From assembly GCA_045586405.1 (NCBI GenBank), contig JAZNAG010000089.1:62001-126000 (forward strand): DNA of 64,000 bases, in the 5' to 3' direction. The DNA comes from SIG607 sp045586405 (GTDB taxonomy: Bacteria; Bacillota; Clostridia; Oscillospirales; Acutalibacteraceae). The notes beneath the pieces are model-generated. The model had not been told where the DNA came from and did not search any database. It saw only the letters and a list, made by a program, of their open reading frames with translations. Positions 41,777-50,404 of this stretch are shown here, one piece after another. A program made the translations under genes and the position numbers. Position 1 is the first letter of the stretch. Each line of letters opens with the position of its first letter.

Positions 41777-41935
41777 GTTGCAATGAAGCGCACCTGATGG
41801 TGCATGAAGAATGAAGTCGCTGTCGCTATGAAGCGTTGCTTCGCAACATTAAGAACGAAAATTGAGCGCTTCGCTTCATGCGAGCGTTAGCGAGTGCTTC
41901 ATATTGACGAAGCCAATGCTTCATTTTTCATTGAA
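41777..41935. repeat. Repeat-rich intergenic DNA with ATGAAG/CTTCAT motifs
   Basis: ATGAAG occurs repeatedly in the first half and CTTCAT repeatedly in the second, so the segment can fold back on itself. Local hairpins are CACC TGAT GGTG (41791-41802) and GTTGC TTC GCAAC (41835-41847). It resembles an interspersed palindromic repeat rather than a gene; no reading frame is supported. Confidence 0.55.
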
Positions 41936-41959
41936 AAGACTTTAAAATTATGCTATAAT
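41931..41959 (+). promoter_or_regulatory. Promoter of RDD-family gene
   Basis: TTGAAA 41931-41936, 17 bp, TATAAT 41954-41959 with extended TGC. Confidence 0.8.
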
Positions 41960-41979
41960 ACACCCAAGGAGATGATTTA

Positions 41980-42375
41980 ATGAATAACAATGTGCGAGTT
42001 CGAAGAATTATTGCTTGGACTATAGATTGGAATTTATCGGGATTGCCTTGTTTGTTATATACGACCATATTTATGGATATGTTTAAGCAACCTTCATTTC
42101 AAAACATTGGTTACATATTGATTTTTATGCTATTAGTATTTCTTTATCCGATTACTTTTGTTTTTAGAGATGTGATTTTTAAAGGAAGAAGTATCGGAAA
42201 GCGAATTTTTAGATTATATGTTTTGGATAAAAACACTAATGAACCGGCATCTATTAAACAGAGAATAATTAGAAATTTATTTTTCTTTATTTATCCCATT
42301 GACGGTATTATTTTGATTGCTACTAAAGAATCAATAGGAGATAAGGAGGTTAATACAATAGTTATAAAAAAATAA
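41980..42375 (+). CDS. RDD-family membrane protein
   Basis: 131-residue protein: RRIIAWTIDWNLSGLP opens with the Arg and Asp pattern for which the RDD family is named, followed by two or three helices, the conserved loop GRSIGKRIFRLYVLD and a last helix. The function of the family is unsettled (transport or stress roles have been proposed). Codon use and AT content look higher in A+T than in neighbours, and it is flanked by repeats on both sides, suggesting recent movement; this is a visual impression only. Confidence 0.8.
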   Translation: MNNNVRVRRIIAWTIDWNLSGLPCLLYTTIFMDMFKQPSFQNIGYILIFMLLVFLYPITFVFRDVIFKGRSIGKRIFRLYVLDKNTNEPASIKQRIIRNLFFFIYPIDGIILIATKESIGDKEVNTIVIKK

Positions 42376-42386
42376 TTCGGTTTTCA

Positions 42387-42560
42387 GGCACATATAATTC
42401 GTGCCACTAAGTTCAAAACACCCAAAAACCTTCTCGGACGAAGTTCGGGAAGGTTTTACTTTTTCACTTTTCACTTTTCACTCTTCACTTTTCACTAAAT
42501 CCGTCCGAGAAGATTTTTGGAAGTAATAAGTAATAGTGAATAGTGAAGAAGTGTTTTGCA
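42387..42560. repeat. Inverted-repeat segment with a TTTTCAC tandem array
   Basis: A 19-bp inverted repeat with one mismatch (42422-42440 and 42502-42520, CCAAAAACCTTCTCGGACG type) encloses five heptamers TTTTCAC/TCTTCAC (42461-42495). AGTGAATAGTGAAGAAGTG on the right can pair with the heptamer array, and AAAACAC (42415-42421) with GTGTTTT (42551-42557). A GGCAC/GTGCC hairpin precedes it. Overall this is a fold-back, MITE-like repeat; no gene is seen here. Confidence 0.6.
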
Positions 42561-42570
42561 AGGCTTTGCC

Positions 42571-42599
42571 TTGATTTTTTGTTTTATGCCAAGTATAAT
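42571..42599 (+). promoter_or_regulatory. Promoter of AllA-like gene
   Basis: TTGATT 42571-42576, 17 bp, TATAAT 42594-42599. A second TATAAT at 42605-42610 has no good -35. Confidence 0.7.
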
Positions 42600-42631
42600 G
42601 ATTGTATAATAAATACAGGAGTTGTTTTAGT

Positions 42632-43123
42632 ATGAATAAGATTACTGCAATGCCGATTACCCCTGCAGAATTTGCACCTTTCGGTCAGTTTTACCAAATT
42701 GATGCGCCTCAGGGCTATGCGCTACGTGGTGAGCTTCACAGATTTTTCCCTGACCGCTTAGTTGCTGACAGTCAGCACAGAATCGGCTATTCTTCAATTT
42801 TGGTTAAGAAGCCTGAAAAAATGATTATCACTCAACAGGAGTACCATAATACCACCTGGGAAATGATTATGCCGCTGAATGACGATATGATTATCCATGT
42901 GGCACCCGCCTCTGCCGGAACACCTGTGCCTGAGCTGTCAAAAGCCTTCATTGTTCCGAAAGGTGCACTTGTGAAAATAAACACAGCCATTTGGCATCTT
43001 GCGCCTCTGCCTGTAAGCAAGGAAGAGTTAACAGCTATGATTATTCTGCCGGAATGTACATATGCAAATGACTGCACGGTTGTGGATTTAAAACCTGAAC
43101 AGTATTTTGAAATTATACTTTAA
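42632..43123 (+). CDS. Ureidoglycolate lyase (AllA)-like cupin protein
   Basis: 163-residue cytoplasmic protein with the AllA layout: MPITPAEFAPFGQFYQI at the N-terminus, the metal-region EYHNTTWEMIMPLNDDMIIHVAP, and the FIVPKGALVKINTAIWHLAPLPV core ending in an acidic C-terminus. AllA enzymes cleave ureidoglycolate in allantoin breakdown, but no other allantoin gene is near, so the substrate is uncertain. ATG 42632 behind AGGAG is chosen over the upstream ATG, which overlaps the promoter region. Confidence 0.72.
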   Translation: MNKITAMPITPAEFAPFGQFYQIDAPQGYALRGELHRFFPDRLVADSQHRIGYSSILVKKPEKMIITQQEYHNTTWEMIMPLNDDMIIHVAPASAGTPVPELSKAFIVPKGALVKINTAIWHLAPLPVSKEELTAMIILPECTYANDCTVVDLKPEQYFEIIL

Positions 43124-43127
43124 ATAT

Positions 43128-43159
43128 AAAAATCCCCAATTAAAATTGGGGATTTTTAT
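43128..43159 (+). terminator. Intrinsic terminator
   Basis: AAAAATCCCCAATT / AATTGGGGATTTTT, with a T run in the 3' arm. Confidence 0.85.
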
Positions 43160-43179
43160 AATGATAAAAGGCTTATGCC

Positions 43180-43208
43180 TTGCATTTCTGTTTTTTACGG
43201 TATATAAT
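43180..43208 (+). promoter_or_regulatory. Promoter of nitrilase-family gene
   Basis: TTGCAT 43180-43185, 17 bp, TATAAT 43203-43208. Confidence 0.7.
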
Positions 43209-43226
43209 GAAAACGAGGTGATTTCT

Positions 43227-44027
43227 TTGAAAATAACTGTTTTGCAACCTGCCTATTTTGCAGGGGAAAATCCTGACAAAAAAATCGCAAAGTTTTTAAT
43301 AGATGAACTTGAAAATATTGAAAAAGACTGTTTGGTAGTCTTACCTGAATATTCAAATGCAGGCGGTATATCTGACGTTGAAAGTGAAAAAAAGGCAATG
43401 CCCAGGGCTAAAGAAATGCTCAAAAAAGCCGCCGTCATTGCAAAGGAAAAATCAGCGTATGTTGCCATAAACGTTTTGGAAGAAAGGGACAACAAGATTA
43501 AAAACAGCACCTATCTGTTTAATAAAAAAGGTGAAGTTGCTTTTGTTTACGATAAAATTCATTTGCCGCCCTCTGAAGTGAAACTTGGCGTAGAGCGGGG
43601 CAGCGGCGCATGTGTTTGCGACCTTGACGGTATACGTTTTGGCTTTATGACCTGTTATGATGTTTACTTTAATGAGCAAATAGAATATTTAGCATCAAAA
43701 AAGCCGGATATTATACTTATTCCCGGTTATCAGCGGGGAGAAAAAACCGATATTATTCGCGCACAAACTAAACTCATTGCTTTTCGTTGCAACTGTTTCG
43801 TGGCTAAATCTTCCTACTCTATGGAAAGTGATGAAAAGGGCGGCTGTTCAATGATAGTGGCTCCCGACGGTGAAATATTAAAGGATTTAGGCAAAGAAGT
43901 GGGCAGTACCTCAGCAGAAATTGACCTTAAATGGAAATATATGAGGGCAGCAGGATTTGGCGAAGGCTTAATTCGCAACGACGATTTTATAAAAGAGGGC
44001 CTTTGTCCCGAAGTGTTTCCAATGTAA
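43227..44027 (+). CDS. Carbon-nitrogen hydrolase (nitrilase superfamily)
   Basis: 266-residue cytoplasmic amidase-like enzyme. The Glu-Lys-Cys triad is visible as VVLPEYSNAG (Glu), VYDKIHLPPSE (Lys) and GFMTCYDVYF (Cys, about residue 147). YDVYFNEQ and GGCSMIVAPDGEIL are also family-like. It starts at TTG 43227 with GAGGTGAT before it; the upstream ATGs lie across the promoter. Predicted to hydrolyse an amide such as an omega-amide or N-carbamoyl compound; substrate not determined. Confidence 0.88.
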   Translation: MKITVLQPAYFAGENPDKKIAKFLIDELENIEKDCLVVLPEYSNAGGISDVESEKKAMPRAKEMLKKAAVIAKEKSAYVAINVLEERDNKIKNSTYLFNKKGEVAFVYDKIHLPPSEVKLGVERGSGACVCDLDGIRFGFMTCYDVYFNEQIEYLASKKPDIILIPGYQRGEKTDIIRAQTKLIAFRCNCFVAKSSYSMESDEKGGCSMIVAPDGEILKDLGKEVGSTSAEIDLKWKYMRAAGFGEGLIRNDDFIKEGLCPEVFPM

Positions 44028-44032
44028 ACCAA

Positions 44033-44061
44033 TTGACATAAATTTAATGATTATGTATAAT
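44033..44061 (+). promoter_or_regulatory. Promoter of lipoprotein gene
   Basis: TTGACA 44033-44038, 17 bp, TATAAT 44056-44061; both boxes are perfect. Confidence 0.88.
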
Positions 44062-44091
44062 AGTTATGAACAAAAGAAAGGAGCTGTTATA

Positions 44092-44622
44092 ATGAAAAAG
44101 ATTATAGCAATTTTAATGGCAACGCTTATGGTATTTTCACTTGCTGCATGCGGCGGCAACGGTAGTGAAGATGCTGAAAAAACCGTAGGACAAACCCTTT
44201 TGGCAGACTTTAAGGCAAACTCTACAGGCACCACACAGGAAATAGCAGACCGCCTGATAAATAATGAAATCATTCAGTTTATGGGTGCCGCTGTACCTGT
44301 AGAAGAGGGGCTTCTCAGCGGTTTTGATAACACTGAAATCAAGGGCTTTAAAGAGGGCACAATGTTTGCACCTGCGATGAGTTCTATTGCATTTGTCGGT
44401 TACGTTTTTGAACTTGAAGTGGGCGCAGATGTTGAGGCTTTTAAAACAACATTGAAAGATTCTGCAAATCTTCGTTGGAATATTTGTGTAGAGGCTGAAG
44501 AGCTTATCGTTGAAAACGAGGGTAACAAGGTGTTCTTCCTTATGTGTCCAAAGAGTTTTGAAACAAACGAGGATGACGGCGGAGAAACAATTTCTGCAGA
44601 AGACGTTACTACTTTAGAATAA
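44092..44622 (+). CDS. Lipoprotein of unknown function
   Basis: 176-residue lipid-anchored protein; signal peptide and lipobox LAACGG with Cys near residue 20. The mature domain contains TVGQTLLADFKAN, a repeated FKEGTMFAPAMSSIAFVGYVFEL segment and DVEAFKTTLKDSANLRWNICVEAEEL, a pattern seen in small clostridial DUF4358-like lipoproteins. The acidic tail is FETNEDDGGETISAED. ATG 44092 follows AAAGGAG. A similar architecture to the lipoprotein at 14126, but without convincing sequence identity. Confidence 0.78.
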   Translation: MKKIIAILMATLMVFSLAACGGNGSEDAEKTVGQTLLADFKANSTGTTQEIADRLINNEIIQFMGAAVPVEEGLLSGFDNTEIKGFKEGTMFAPAMSSIAFVGYVFELEVGADVEAFKTTLKDSANLRWNICVEAEELIVENEGNKVFFLMCPKSFETNEDDGGETISAEDVTTLE

Positions 44623-44630
44623 TTTAAATT

Positions 44631-44656
44631 TTCGGCACGACGAAAGTCGTGCCGAA
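44631..44656 (+). other. Strong GAAA-loop hairpin between lipoprotein and MBOAT genes
   Basis: TTCGGCACGAC / GTCGTGCCGAA with a GAAA loop, 21 bp before the MBOAT start. No T run follows, so it is more likely a processing or stability element than a full terminator. Confidence 0.6.
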
Positions 44657-44677
44657 ATGTATAATAAGGAGAAAAAC

Positions 44678-46051
44678 GTGCTTTTTTCAAGTATTCCGTT
44701 TTTATTTTATTTTTTACCTTGCGTACTATTGCTTTACAGCGTATCGCCCAAGAAACTTAAAAACTTTGCATTGCTTGTTTGCAGTATAGTGTTTTATGCG
44801 TGGGGAGAACCTCGCCTTGTAGCGCTTATGATGCTGACTGTTTTCAGCGGATATATTCTGGGGTTACTAACAGAAAAATACGTAAAATACAAAAAGCTGT
44901 TTCTTGCTTTGGCGGTAGTATTGTGCCTGGGCTTTCTCGGGTATTTTAAATATGCCGATTTCTTTATAGAAAACATAAATGCGGCAACAAATTTATCAAT
45001 ACCGCTGCTCAGGGTAACACTGCCTATAGGAATCAGTTTCTATACGTTTCAGTTGCTCAGCTACAACATAGACGTGTATCGGGGAAACGTTGCGGCTCAA
45101 AAGAACTTTATTGATTTAGCGGCCTATATTTCGCTGTTTCCTCAGCTTATTGCAGGACCGATAGTTCGTTACCGCGATGTAGCTGCACAGCTTAGTAACC
45201 GTACACACAGCTTTGAAAAAGCGGCAACGGGAATAAGGCGCTTTGTTTTCGGCCTTTCAAAAAAGGTTTTAATTGCCAATACGCTGGGGGAAGTATGTGA
45301 AATATTCAAGGCTTCAAATGATAAAAGCGTAATGTTTTTCTGGCTTTATGCTATATCTTACTGCTTGCATATTTATTTTGACTTTTCGGGTTACAGCGAT
45401 ATGGCTATAGGTCTGGGTAAGTTCTTCGGTTTTGATTTTATAGAAAACTTTAATTACCCTTATATTTCAAAAAGCATAACAGAATTCTGGCGCAGATGGC
45501 ATATATCTCTCGGCTCATGGTTCAGAGATTATGTATATATACCGCTTGGCGGTTCAAGAGTAGGAAAAGTAAGATTACTTTTTAATATATTCGTCGTTTG
45601 GATGCTTACGGGCTTCTGGCACGGTGCAAGTTGGAATTTTATTATATGGGGGCTTTACTTTGCGGTTTTATTGATAATAGAAAAAAGCTTTCTTTTAAAA
45701 TGGCTTGACCGCTCTAAAGTGCTTTCGAGAGTGTATGTTTTACTGCTGGTTATTATAAGCTTTGTTATATTCGACTCGCTAACTTTGAAAGATGCCGTTG
45801 AATGTATCGGCGGAATGTTTGGCGCAGGTGATTACCCTGTTATTTCTCACGAGGCGCTTTACTATTTGAAGGATTACGGCTTTGTGTTAATTCTTGCCAT
45901 AATCGGCGCTACACCCATACCGAAAAACATCTGTTTAAAAGCAAGGGCACTGAAATGGGCAGAACCGGTTGTACTGCTTTTATTACTGATAATAGTAACG
46001 GCGTATCTGGTAGACGGCTCGTTTAATCCGTTTTTGTATTTCAGATTTTAA
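44678..46051 (+). CDS. MBOAT O-acyltransferase (AlgI/DltB-like)
   Basis: 457-residue membrane-bound O-acyltransferase with about eleven helices that moves acyl groups across the membrane. Recognised from RVTLPIGISFYTFQLLSYNIDVYRG, SLFPQLIAGPIVRYRDV, the YISKSITEFWRRWHISLGSWFRDYVYIPLGG segment and the catalytic His in LTGFWHGASWNFIIWGLYFA. GTG 44678 behind AAGGAG is the start, since the upstream ATG precedes that site. The next gene, 12 bp downstream, is the extracytoplasmic partner, so the pair O-acetylates an envelope or exported polymer. Confidence 0.92.
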   Translation: MLFSSIPFLFYFLPCVLLLYSVSPKKLKNFALLVCSIVFYAWGEPRLVALMMLTVFSGYILGLLTEKYVKYKKLFLALAVVLCLGFLGYFKYADFFIENINAATNLSIPLLRVTLPIGISFYTFQLLSYNIDVYRGNVAAQKNFIDLAAYISLFPQLIAGPIVRYRDVAAQLSNRTHSFEKAATGIRRFVFGLSKKVLIANTLGEVCEIFKASNDKSVMFFWLYAISYCLHIYFDFSGYSDMAIGLGKFFGFDFIENFNYPYISKSITEFWRRWHISLGSWFRDYVYIPLGGSRVGKVRLLFNIFVVWMLTGFWHGASWNFIIWGLYFAVLLIIEKSFLLKWLDRSKVLSRVYVLLLVIISFVIFDSLTLKDAVECIGGMFGAGDYPVISHEALYYLKDYGFVLILAIIGATPIPKNICLKARALKWAEPVVLLLLLIIVTAYLVDGSFNPFLYFRF

Positions 46052-46063
46052 AGGAGGAGTAAA

Positions 46064-47125
46064 ATGAAACTTCAGAAGTGTTTTACAGTAGTTTTGTGCG
46101 CTGTTTTCGTTTTGTTTTTCTCCTTCTGGTGCTTTTTTATAAAAACATCCGATTATTCCGAAAGTGAGCGCAGACAATTAGCAGGTTTTCCCGAAATCAC
46201 CCTGCAAAGCGTAACTTCGGGCGAGTTTGCAAAAAAGTTTGAGGAATATACTACCGACAGATTTCCCTTAAGAGATACTTTTCGCAGTATAAAAGCGTAT
46301 GCCAGATTTAATTTGCTTTTGCAAAAAGAAAATAATGAAGTGTTTGTTAAAGACGGCCATATTTCAAAACTTGAGTATCCGCTGAACACCAATATGTTAG
46401 ATTATGCTGCCGATTTATTTACAAAAATGCAGCAAAAGTATTTTGAGCAAAACAAGGTGTATTTCACCGTAATACCCGATAAAAATGAATATATTGCTGA
46501 TTTGAAGGTAGATTATAAAGAACTTCAAAATTATATGTATAATAAATTGCAGTTTTGTACTCTTATAGAAATAAGCCATTTGTTATCAGCTGATGATTAT
46601 TATTTTACCGACAGCCACTGGCGGCAGGATAAAATAGTTGATGTGGCATCTTTTCTGGCAACCTCTATGGGTACAAGTATCGATACAGAGTATGAGAAAA
46701 ATACTCTTGGCAAAGAATTTTACGGAGTATATGCAGGTCAGTCGGCGCTAAAGGTTGAGCCCGACACCGTAACTTATCTTACCAACGATATGATAAACGG
46801 CTTTAAAGTCACAGGCGCAAAAGCGGTGTATGATATGGATAAAGCAAACGGTAAAGATACCTATGAGTTCTTTTTGTCGGGTAATCAGCCACTTGTAAAA
46901 ATTGAAAATCCCCAAAATCAAAACGGCAAAAGGCTTGTTGTTTTCAGAGATTCTTACGCCTCATCCTTAATGCCGCTTTTGGCTCAGGGTTACTCGGAAG
47001 TAACTTTGGTAGATATAAGATATATAAATTCAGAACTTTTAGATCAATTTGTTGAATTTTCAGATGCAGATGTTTTATTTATGTACAGCGTAAGTGTTTT
47101 GAATAACTCAACATCTATGAAATAA
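46064..47125 (+). CDS. DHHW/AlgJ-like O-acetyltransferase partner
   Basis: 353-residue protein with an N-terminal membrane anchor (about 7-26) and an extracytoplasmic SGNH-like domain. SDYSESERRQLAGFPEI and EFAKKFEEYTTDRFPLRD are typical of the DHHW group. Catalytic elements are YYFTDSHWRQDK (Asp-His, about 181-192) and FRDSYASSLMP (Ser, about 297-300). Partner of the preceding MBOAT in acetyl transfer to a glycopolymer. Polymer identity is unknown; no polysaccharide synthesis locus is seen nearby. Confidence 0.88.
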   Translation: MKLQKCFTVVLCAVFVLFFSFWCFFIKTSDYSESERRQLAGFPEITLQSVTSGEFAKKFEEYTTDRFPLRDTFRSIKAYARFNLLLQKENNEVFVKDGHISKLEYPLNTNMLDYAADLFTKMQQKYFEQNKVYFTVIPDKNEYIADLKVDYKELQNYMYNKLQFCTLIEISHLLSADDYYFTDSHWRQDKIVDVASFLATSMGTSIDTEYEKNTLGKEFYGVYAGQSALKVEPDTVTYLTNDMINGFKVTGAKAVYDMDKANGKDTYEFFLSGNQPLVKIENPQNQNGKRLVVFRDSYASSLMPLLAQGYSEVTLVDIRYINSELLDQFVEFSDADVLFMYSVSVLNNSTSMK

Positions 47126-47166
47126 AAAACAGGTCGAGTGCGTTTTCGCACTCGACCTGTTTTATG
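47126..47166. terminator. Bidirectional terminator
   Basis: AAAACAGGTCGAGTGCG / CGCACTCGACCTGTTTT with a TTTT loop, between convergent genes. Confidence 0.92.
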
Positions 47167-47171
47167 TAGCA

Positions 47172-47666
47172 TTATTTTTTGCTGTAACGCAGTGAGCAAA
47201 CATCGTCGCCCTTTGCAATGCATTTCGGCAGCTCCAAAATACTGCCGTAACATTCTCCAATTCCGTTGTCACCGCACATTGCAATATCACAAAGCATTGC
47301 TATTTCTTCATCGCTGCAACCTGCTTTTTGCCAGGCCTTTACAAGAGGGCAGTAGTTAAAGTCAATAGAAAGCTTATCGTCGGTGGACTCAAGTATTTTC
47401 ATTTCAAAAACCAGCTGTGCAGGTTTTGTAAATAGGGTTTTGCGAAGTCCCTTAAGGCTGTCGGTTTTGCCCTTTTTAACAAGGTCGGCGCCCTGAGAAA
47501 GACCGCAGCGCTTAATGGCGGCGCTTGCGAAATCACGGGGGTCAAGACCGCGCTTGTTTGCCTCGTCGCAAAGCAGATAAAGCCAGAAGGCTCTATGCTC
47601 AAGCTGAGCGCGAATAGCCTGAAGCAAACCGTTTTTGTTTTTAGGTTCATTTTTAACAATACTCAT
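47172..47666 (-). CDS. L-2-amino-thiazoline-4-carboxylate hydrolase family protein
   Basis: 164-residue cytoplasmic protein of the ATC-hydrolase family (PF14196-like), recognised from FNYCPLVKAWQKAGCSDEEIAMLCDIAMCGDNGIG and the final IAKGDDVCSLRYSKK. Conserved cysteines in NYCPL, MLCDIAMCGD and DVCSL could bind metal. The characterised member acts in L-cysteine formation from thiazoline; most relatives are uncharacterised, so function here is open. Start ATG 47666 behind AGGGGATT. Confidence 0.7.
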   Translation of the reverse strand: MSIVKNEPKNKNGLLQAIRAQLEHRAFWLYLLCDEANKRGLDPRDFASAAIKRCGLSQGADLVKKGKTDSLKGLRKTLFTKPAQLVFEMKILESTDDKLSIDFNYCPLVKAWQKAGCSDEEIAMLCDIAMCGDNGIGECYGSILELPKCIAKGDDVCSLRYSKK

Positions 47667-47746
47667 TTTTAATCCCCTTACTTTTAATCATTTACAAATA
47701 TTATATCATTAACTTGAAATTTTCTCAACTGTCTTTATGTTAAATC

Positions 47747-47775
47747 TTGCATGAAAAGTGATTTGATGTTATAAT
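47747..47775 (+). promoter_or_regulatory. Promoter of phosphosugar mutase
   Basis: TTGCAT 47747-47752, 17 bp, TATAAT 47770-47775. Confidence 0.7.
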
Positions 47776-47824
47776 AATTAAGTAAGCAACTGAAGTTTAC
47801 AATTTTGGCGAAAGGAATTTTTTT

Positions 47825-49450
47825 ATGACTTACAGAGAAAAATTTGAACAATGGCTGAACTTTGATGAGGAAACCAAGGCTGAACTTCTTTCTATTTCCG
47901 ATGAAAAGGAAATAGAAGACAGATTTTATAAAGACCTTGCTTTCGGTACGGGCGGTCTTCGCGGAATTATGGGCGCAGGCTCTAACCGTATGAATAAATA
48001 TACCGTTGGCAAAGCAACCTTTGGTATCGCAAAGTACCTTAAAGATAAATTTAATAACGAGCAAATAAAGGTTGCTCTGGCTTTCGATTCACGAAATAAC
48101 TCGGCTTATTTTGCAAGGGTTGCGGCAGATATTTTTGCCGCCTGCGGTTTTAGTGTTTATCTTTACGAAATGCTGGTGCCCGTACCTGTACTGTCCTTTA
48201 CTACGGCGCATCTCGGCTGTAACTGCGGTGTTATGATTACCGCTTCCCATAACCCTAAAGAGTATAACGGATATAAGGTTTATGACGGTAAGGGCTGTCA
48301 GCTTTGTACCGAGGATGCCGAAAGTGCTATCGGTTATATAAATTCCATTACCGACTTTGGCGAAATACCCTTTGAAAACAATACCGATAATATTAAACTC
48401 ATTGGCGAGGATATGTTGGGCGAGTTCCTTAAAAAAGTAAAAGAACAAAGTCTTTTTGAGGAAAAAACCGACCTTAAAATAGTTTATACCCCTCTTCACG
48501 GCACAGGTAATATTCCCGTACGCAAAATGCTTGAGGGTATGAACGTAACGGTAGTTAAAGAACAGGAAATGCCCGACGGCAATTTCTCCACCGTTCGTAG
48601 CCCCAACCCTGAGGAAAAAGATGCTCTTAATATGGCAATAGAAAAGGCAAAAGAAATTGATGCTGATTTGGTTCTCGGTACCGATCCCGACTGTGACCGC
48701 GTAGGTATTGCCGTAAAGGGTGATGACGGATATGTGCTGTTTACAGGTAATCAGACAGGCGCACTGCTTGTTAATTTTGTGCTTACACAAAAAAAGGATA
48801 GCCTTAACGAAAAGAGTACCCTTATAAAAACCATTGTTACCTCAGAGCTTGGCGCCAATATCGGCAGAGCCTTCGGTCTTCAGATAGAAGAAACACTTAC
48901 CGGCTTTAAGTATATCGGCGATAAGATGAATAAGTATGAAGAAACCGGTCTTCAGGAGTATGTTATCGGCTATGAAGAATCTTACGGATATCTTGTGGGC
49001 ACACATACCAGAGATAAGGACGCTGTTGTTTCCTCAATGCTTATCTGTCAGATGGCGGCTTGGTATAAAAAGCAGGGCAAAACCCTTATTGATGGCCTGA
49101 ATGAAATTTACGAAAAGTACGGATACTATCTTGACTGTCTTGACAGCTTTACCTTAAAAGGTAAAGACGGCGCCGAGAAAATCGGTCAGCTTATGGTATA
49201 CTTCCGCGAAAAAGGCAAAGAAATTTTTGACGGCGTAGATGAGGTTATTGACTTTTCTCTCGGTATTCGCGATTTGCCCAAAGAAAACGTGCTTAAGTTC
49301 GTTTGGAAAGACGGCTCATGGCTGGCTGTAAGACCGTCGGGCACCGAACCGAAAATCAAGGTTTACTATTCTGTAAGAGAAAACAGTAAAGAAGCCGCAA
49401 AGATAAGACAGGCAAAACTTAAAGAAGTTATTGACAGCGTAATAGCCTAA
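47825..49450 (+). CDS. Phosphoglucomutase/phosphomannomutase family protein (PgcA-like)
   Basis: 541-residue cytoplasmic mutase. Signatures: GTGGLRGIMGAGSNRMN (about 39-55), phosphoserine loop MITASHNPKEYNGYKVY (Ser about 140), metal loop GTDPDCDRVG (about 287-296), sugar-binding GYEESYGYLVG and the C-terminal RPSGTEPKIKVYY. Links glucose-6-phosphate to glucose-1-phosphate for glycolipid and polymer synthesis. Slightly shorter than the 570-580 residues of typical PgcA. Confidence 0.93.
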   Translation: MTYREKFEQWLNFDEETKAELLSISDEKEIEDRFYKDLAFGTGGLRGIMGAGSNRMNKYTVGKATFGIAKYLKDKFNNEQIKVALAFDSRNNSAYFARVAADIFAACGFSVYLYEMLVPVPVLSFTTAHLGCNCGVMITASHNPKEYNGYKVYDGKGCQLCTEDAESAIGYINSITDFGEIPFENNTDNIKLIGEDMLGEFLKKVKEQSLFEEKTDLKIVYTPLHGTGNIPVRKMLEGMNVTVVKEQEMPDGNFSTVRSPNPEEKDALNMAIEKAKEIDADLVLGTDPDCDRVGIAVKGDDGYVLFTGNQTGALLVNFVLTQKKDSLNEKSTLIKTIVTSELGANIGRAFGLQIEETLTGFKYIGDKMNKYEETGLQEYVIGYEESYGYLVGTHTRDKDAVVSSMLICQMAAWYKKQGKTLIDGLNEIYEKYGYYLDCLDSFTLKGKDGAEKIGQLMVYFREKGKEIFDGVDEVIDFSLGIRDLPKENVLKFVWKDGSWLAVRPSGTEPKIKVYYSVRENSKEAAKIRQAKLKEVIDSVIA

Positions 49451-49457
49451 AATATAA

Positions 49458-49492
49458 AAACTCCCAAGTCATTTAACTTGGGAGTTTATTTT
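49458..49492. terminator. Bidirectional terminator
   Basis: AAACTCCCAAGT (49458-49469) / ACTTGGGAGTTT (49476-49487), T-rich on both sides. Confidence 0.88.
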
Positions 49493-49517
49493 ATAAATCG
49501 CGTAAATGCTTTAAATT

Positions 49518-50321
49518 TTAGACAATATATTTTTTTATAAGCATTATTGTCAAGAAACAGGATGCTGCCGCACAGCCTGCCGAAGCCGCACTCCAGAAAT
49601 TAGAAGAAACAGAAGAAACGGCAGAAATTATATTCGTGACTGCGAAGAAAATAAGCCAACCCTTAACCGAGGGAGATTTATAGAAATCGCGGTTGACATC
49701 TGAAACGGCTTCATAAACAGATTTTGCGAAACGGTGTATTTTGCGCATACCCAGAATATTGAAAACAAGAATTAAGCCACCGAGGAAGATAAGAACTAAG
49801 CCCAAAACCCAACCTGCTACAGCAACAAAAGCCTGAGGCAAGTTATAAAGGAAGGGTATTTCAGAAGCGGCTTCCTCAAAAACTTCTCTTAGTAAAATAT
49901 TATCGGCTGATAAAACGGTGAGTAAAAACGCAGTTATAACACCGCAGACTATAACGATTATTGCAAGTACGTTGCTTAATATATAATTTGCATAAACCGT
50001 ACCGCTGATACAGCGTAAATTTTTTGCATCGGCAACGCCTTTTTTAGCCTTGGAATAAGCAAGCCATAAAAATATACTAAGCAGTATGTTAATTACGGGT
50101 ATACCACCGGCAAAAAGACCGCAAGCGGCGGTGATGGTCATTAAAATGCAAAGCACCATAAAAAGATCGTCCTTCAAAACGGACAGTACGGTGTCGGCAA
50201 GAGGATTGTATACAGTAGCGGTGTATACGGTAGGCTGCTCATCGGGGAGTGACGGCTTGCCGCATTTTGCACAGAACTTAAAATCTTCTGTAGATTCATA
50301 ATCGCAATATTTACATTTCAT
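49518..50321 (-). CDS. Zinc-ribbon membrane protein, unknown function
   Basis: 267-residue protein. The N-terminal zinc ribbon CKYCDYESTEDFKFCAKCGKP (two CxxC pairs, 3-20) is cytoplasmic, followed by about six helices (from residue 52 on) arranged as two short hairpins and a final pair. This is the common clostridial zinc-ribbon plus membrane layout with no defined role. Start ATG 50321 behind AAGGAGG. Single gene, convergent with the mutase. Confidence 0.8.
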   Translation of the reverse strand: MKCKYCDYESTEDFKFCAKCGKPSLPDEQPTVYTATVYNPLADTVLSVLKDDLFMVLCILMTITAACGLFAGGIPVINILLSIFLWLAYSKAKKGVADAKNLRCISGTVYANYILSNVLAIIVIVCGVITAFLLTVLSADNILLREVFEEAASEIPFLYNLPQAFVAVAGWVLGLVLIFLGGLILVFNILGMRKIHRFAKSVYEAVSDVNRDFYKSPSVKGWLIFFAVTNIISAVSSVSSNFWSAASAGCAAASCFLTIMLIKKYIV

Positions 50322-50404
50322 AATAAAACCTCCTTATTATTCTGATTAAATTATATGATAAAACGGTATAAATTTCAATGATTTGTGCAAAAAATTATGA
50401 ATAA

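Noticed and set aside
42461..42495. Heptamer array considered as a CRISPR array
   Set aside because: Units are contiguous 7-mers with no spacers, and no cas genes are nearby.
42632..43123. Allantoin degradation locus
   Set aside because: Only an AllA-like protein is present; no allantoinase, allantoate or ureidoglycine genes are nearby.
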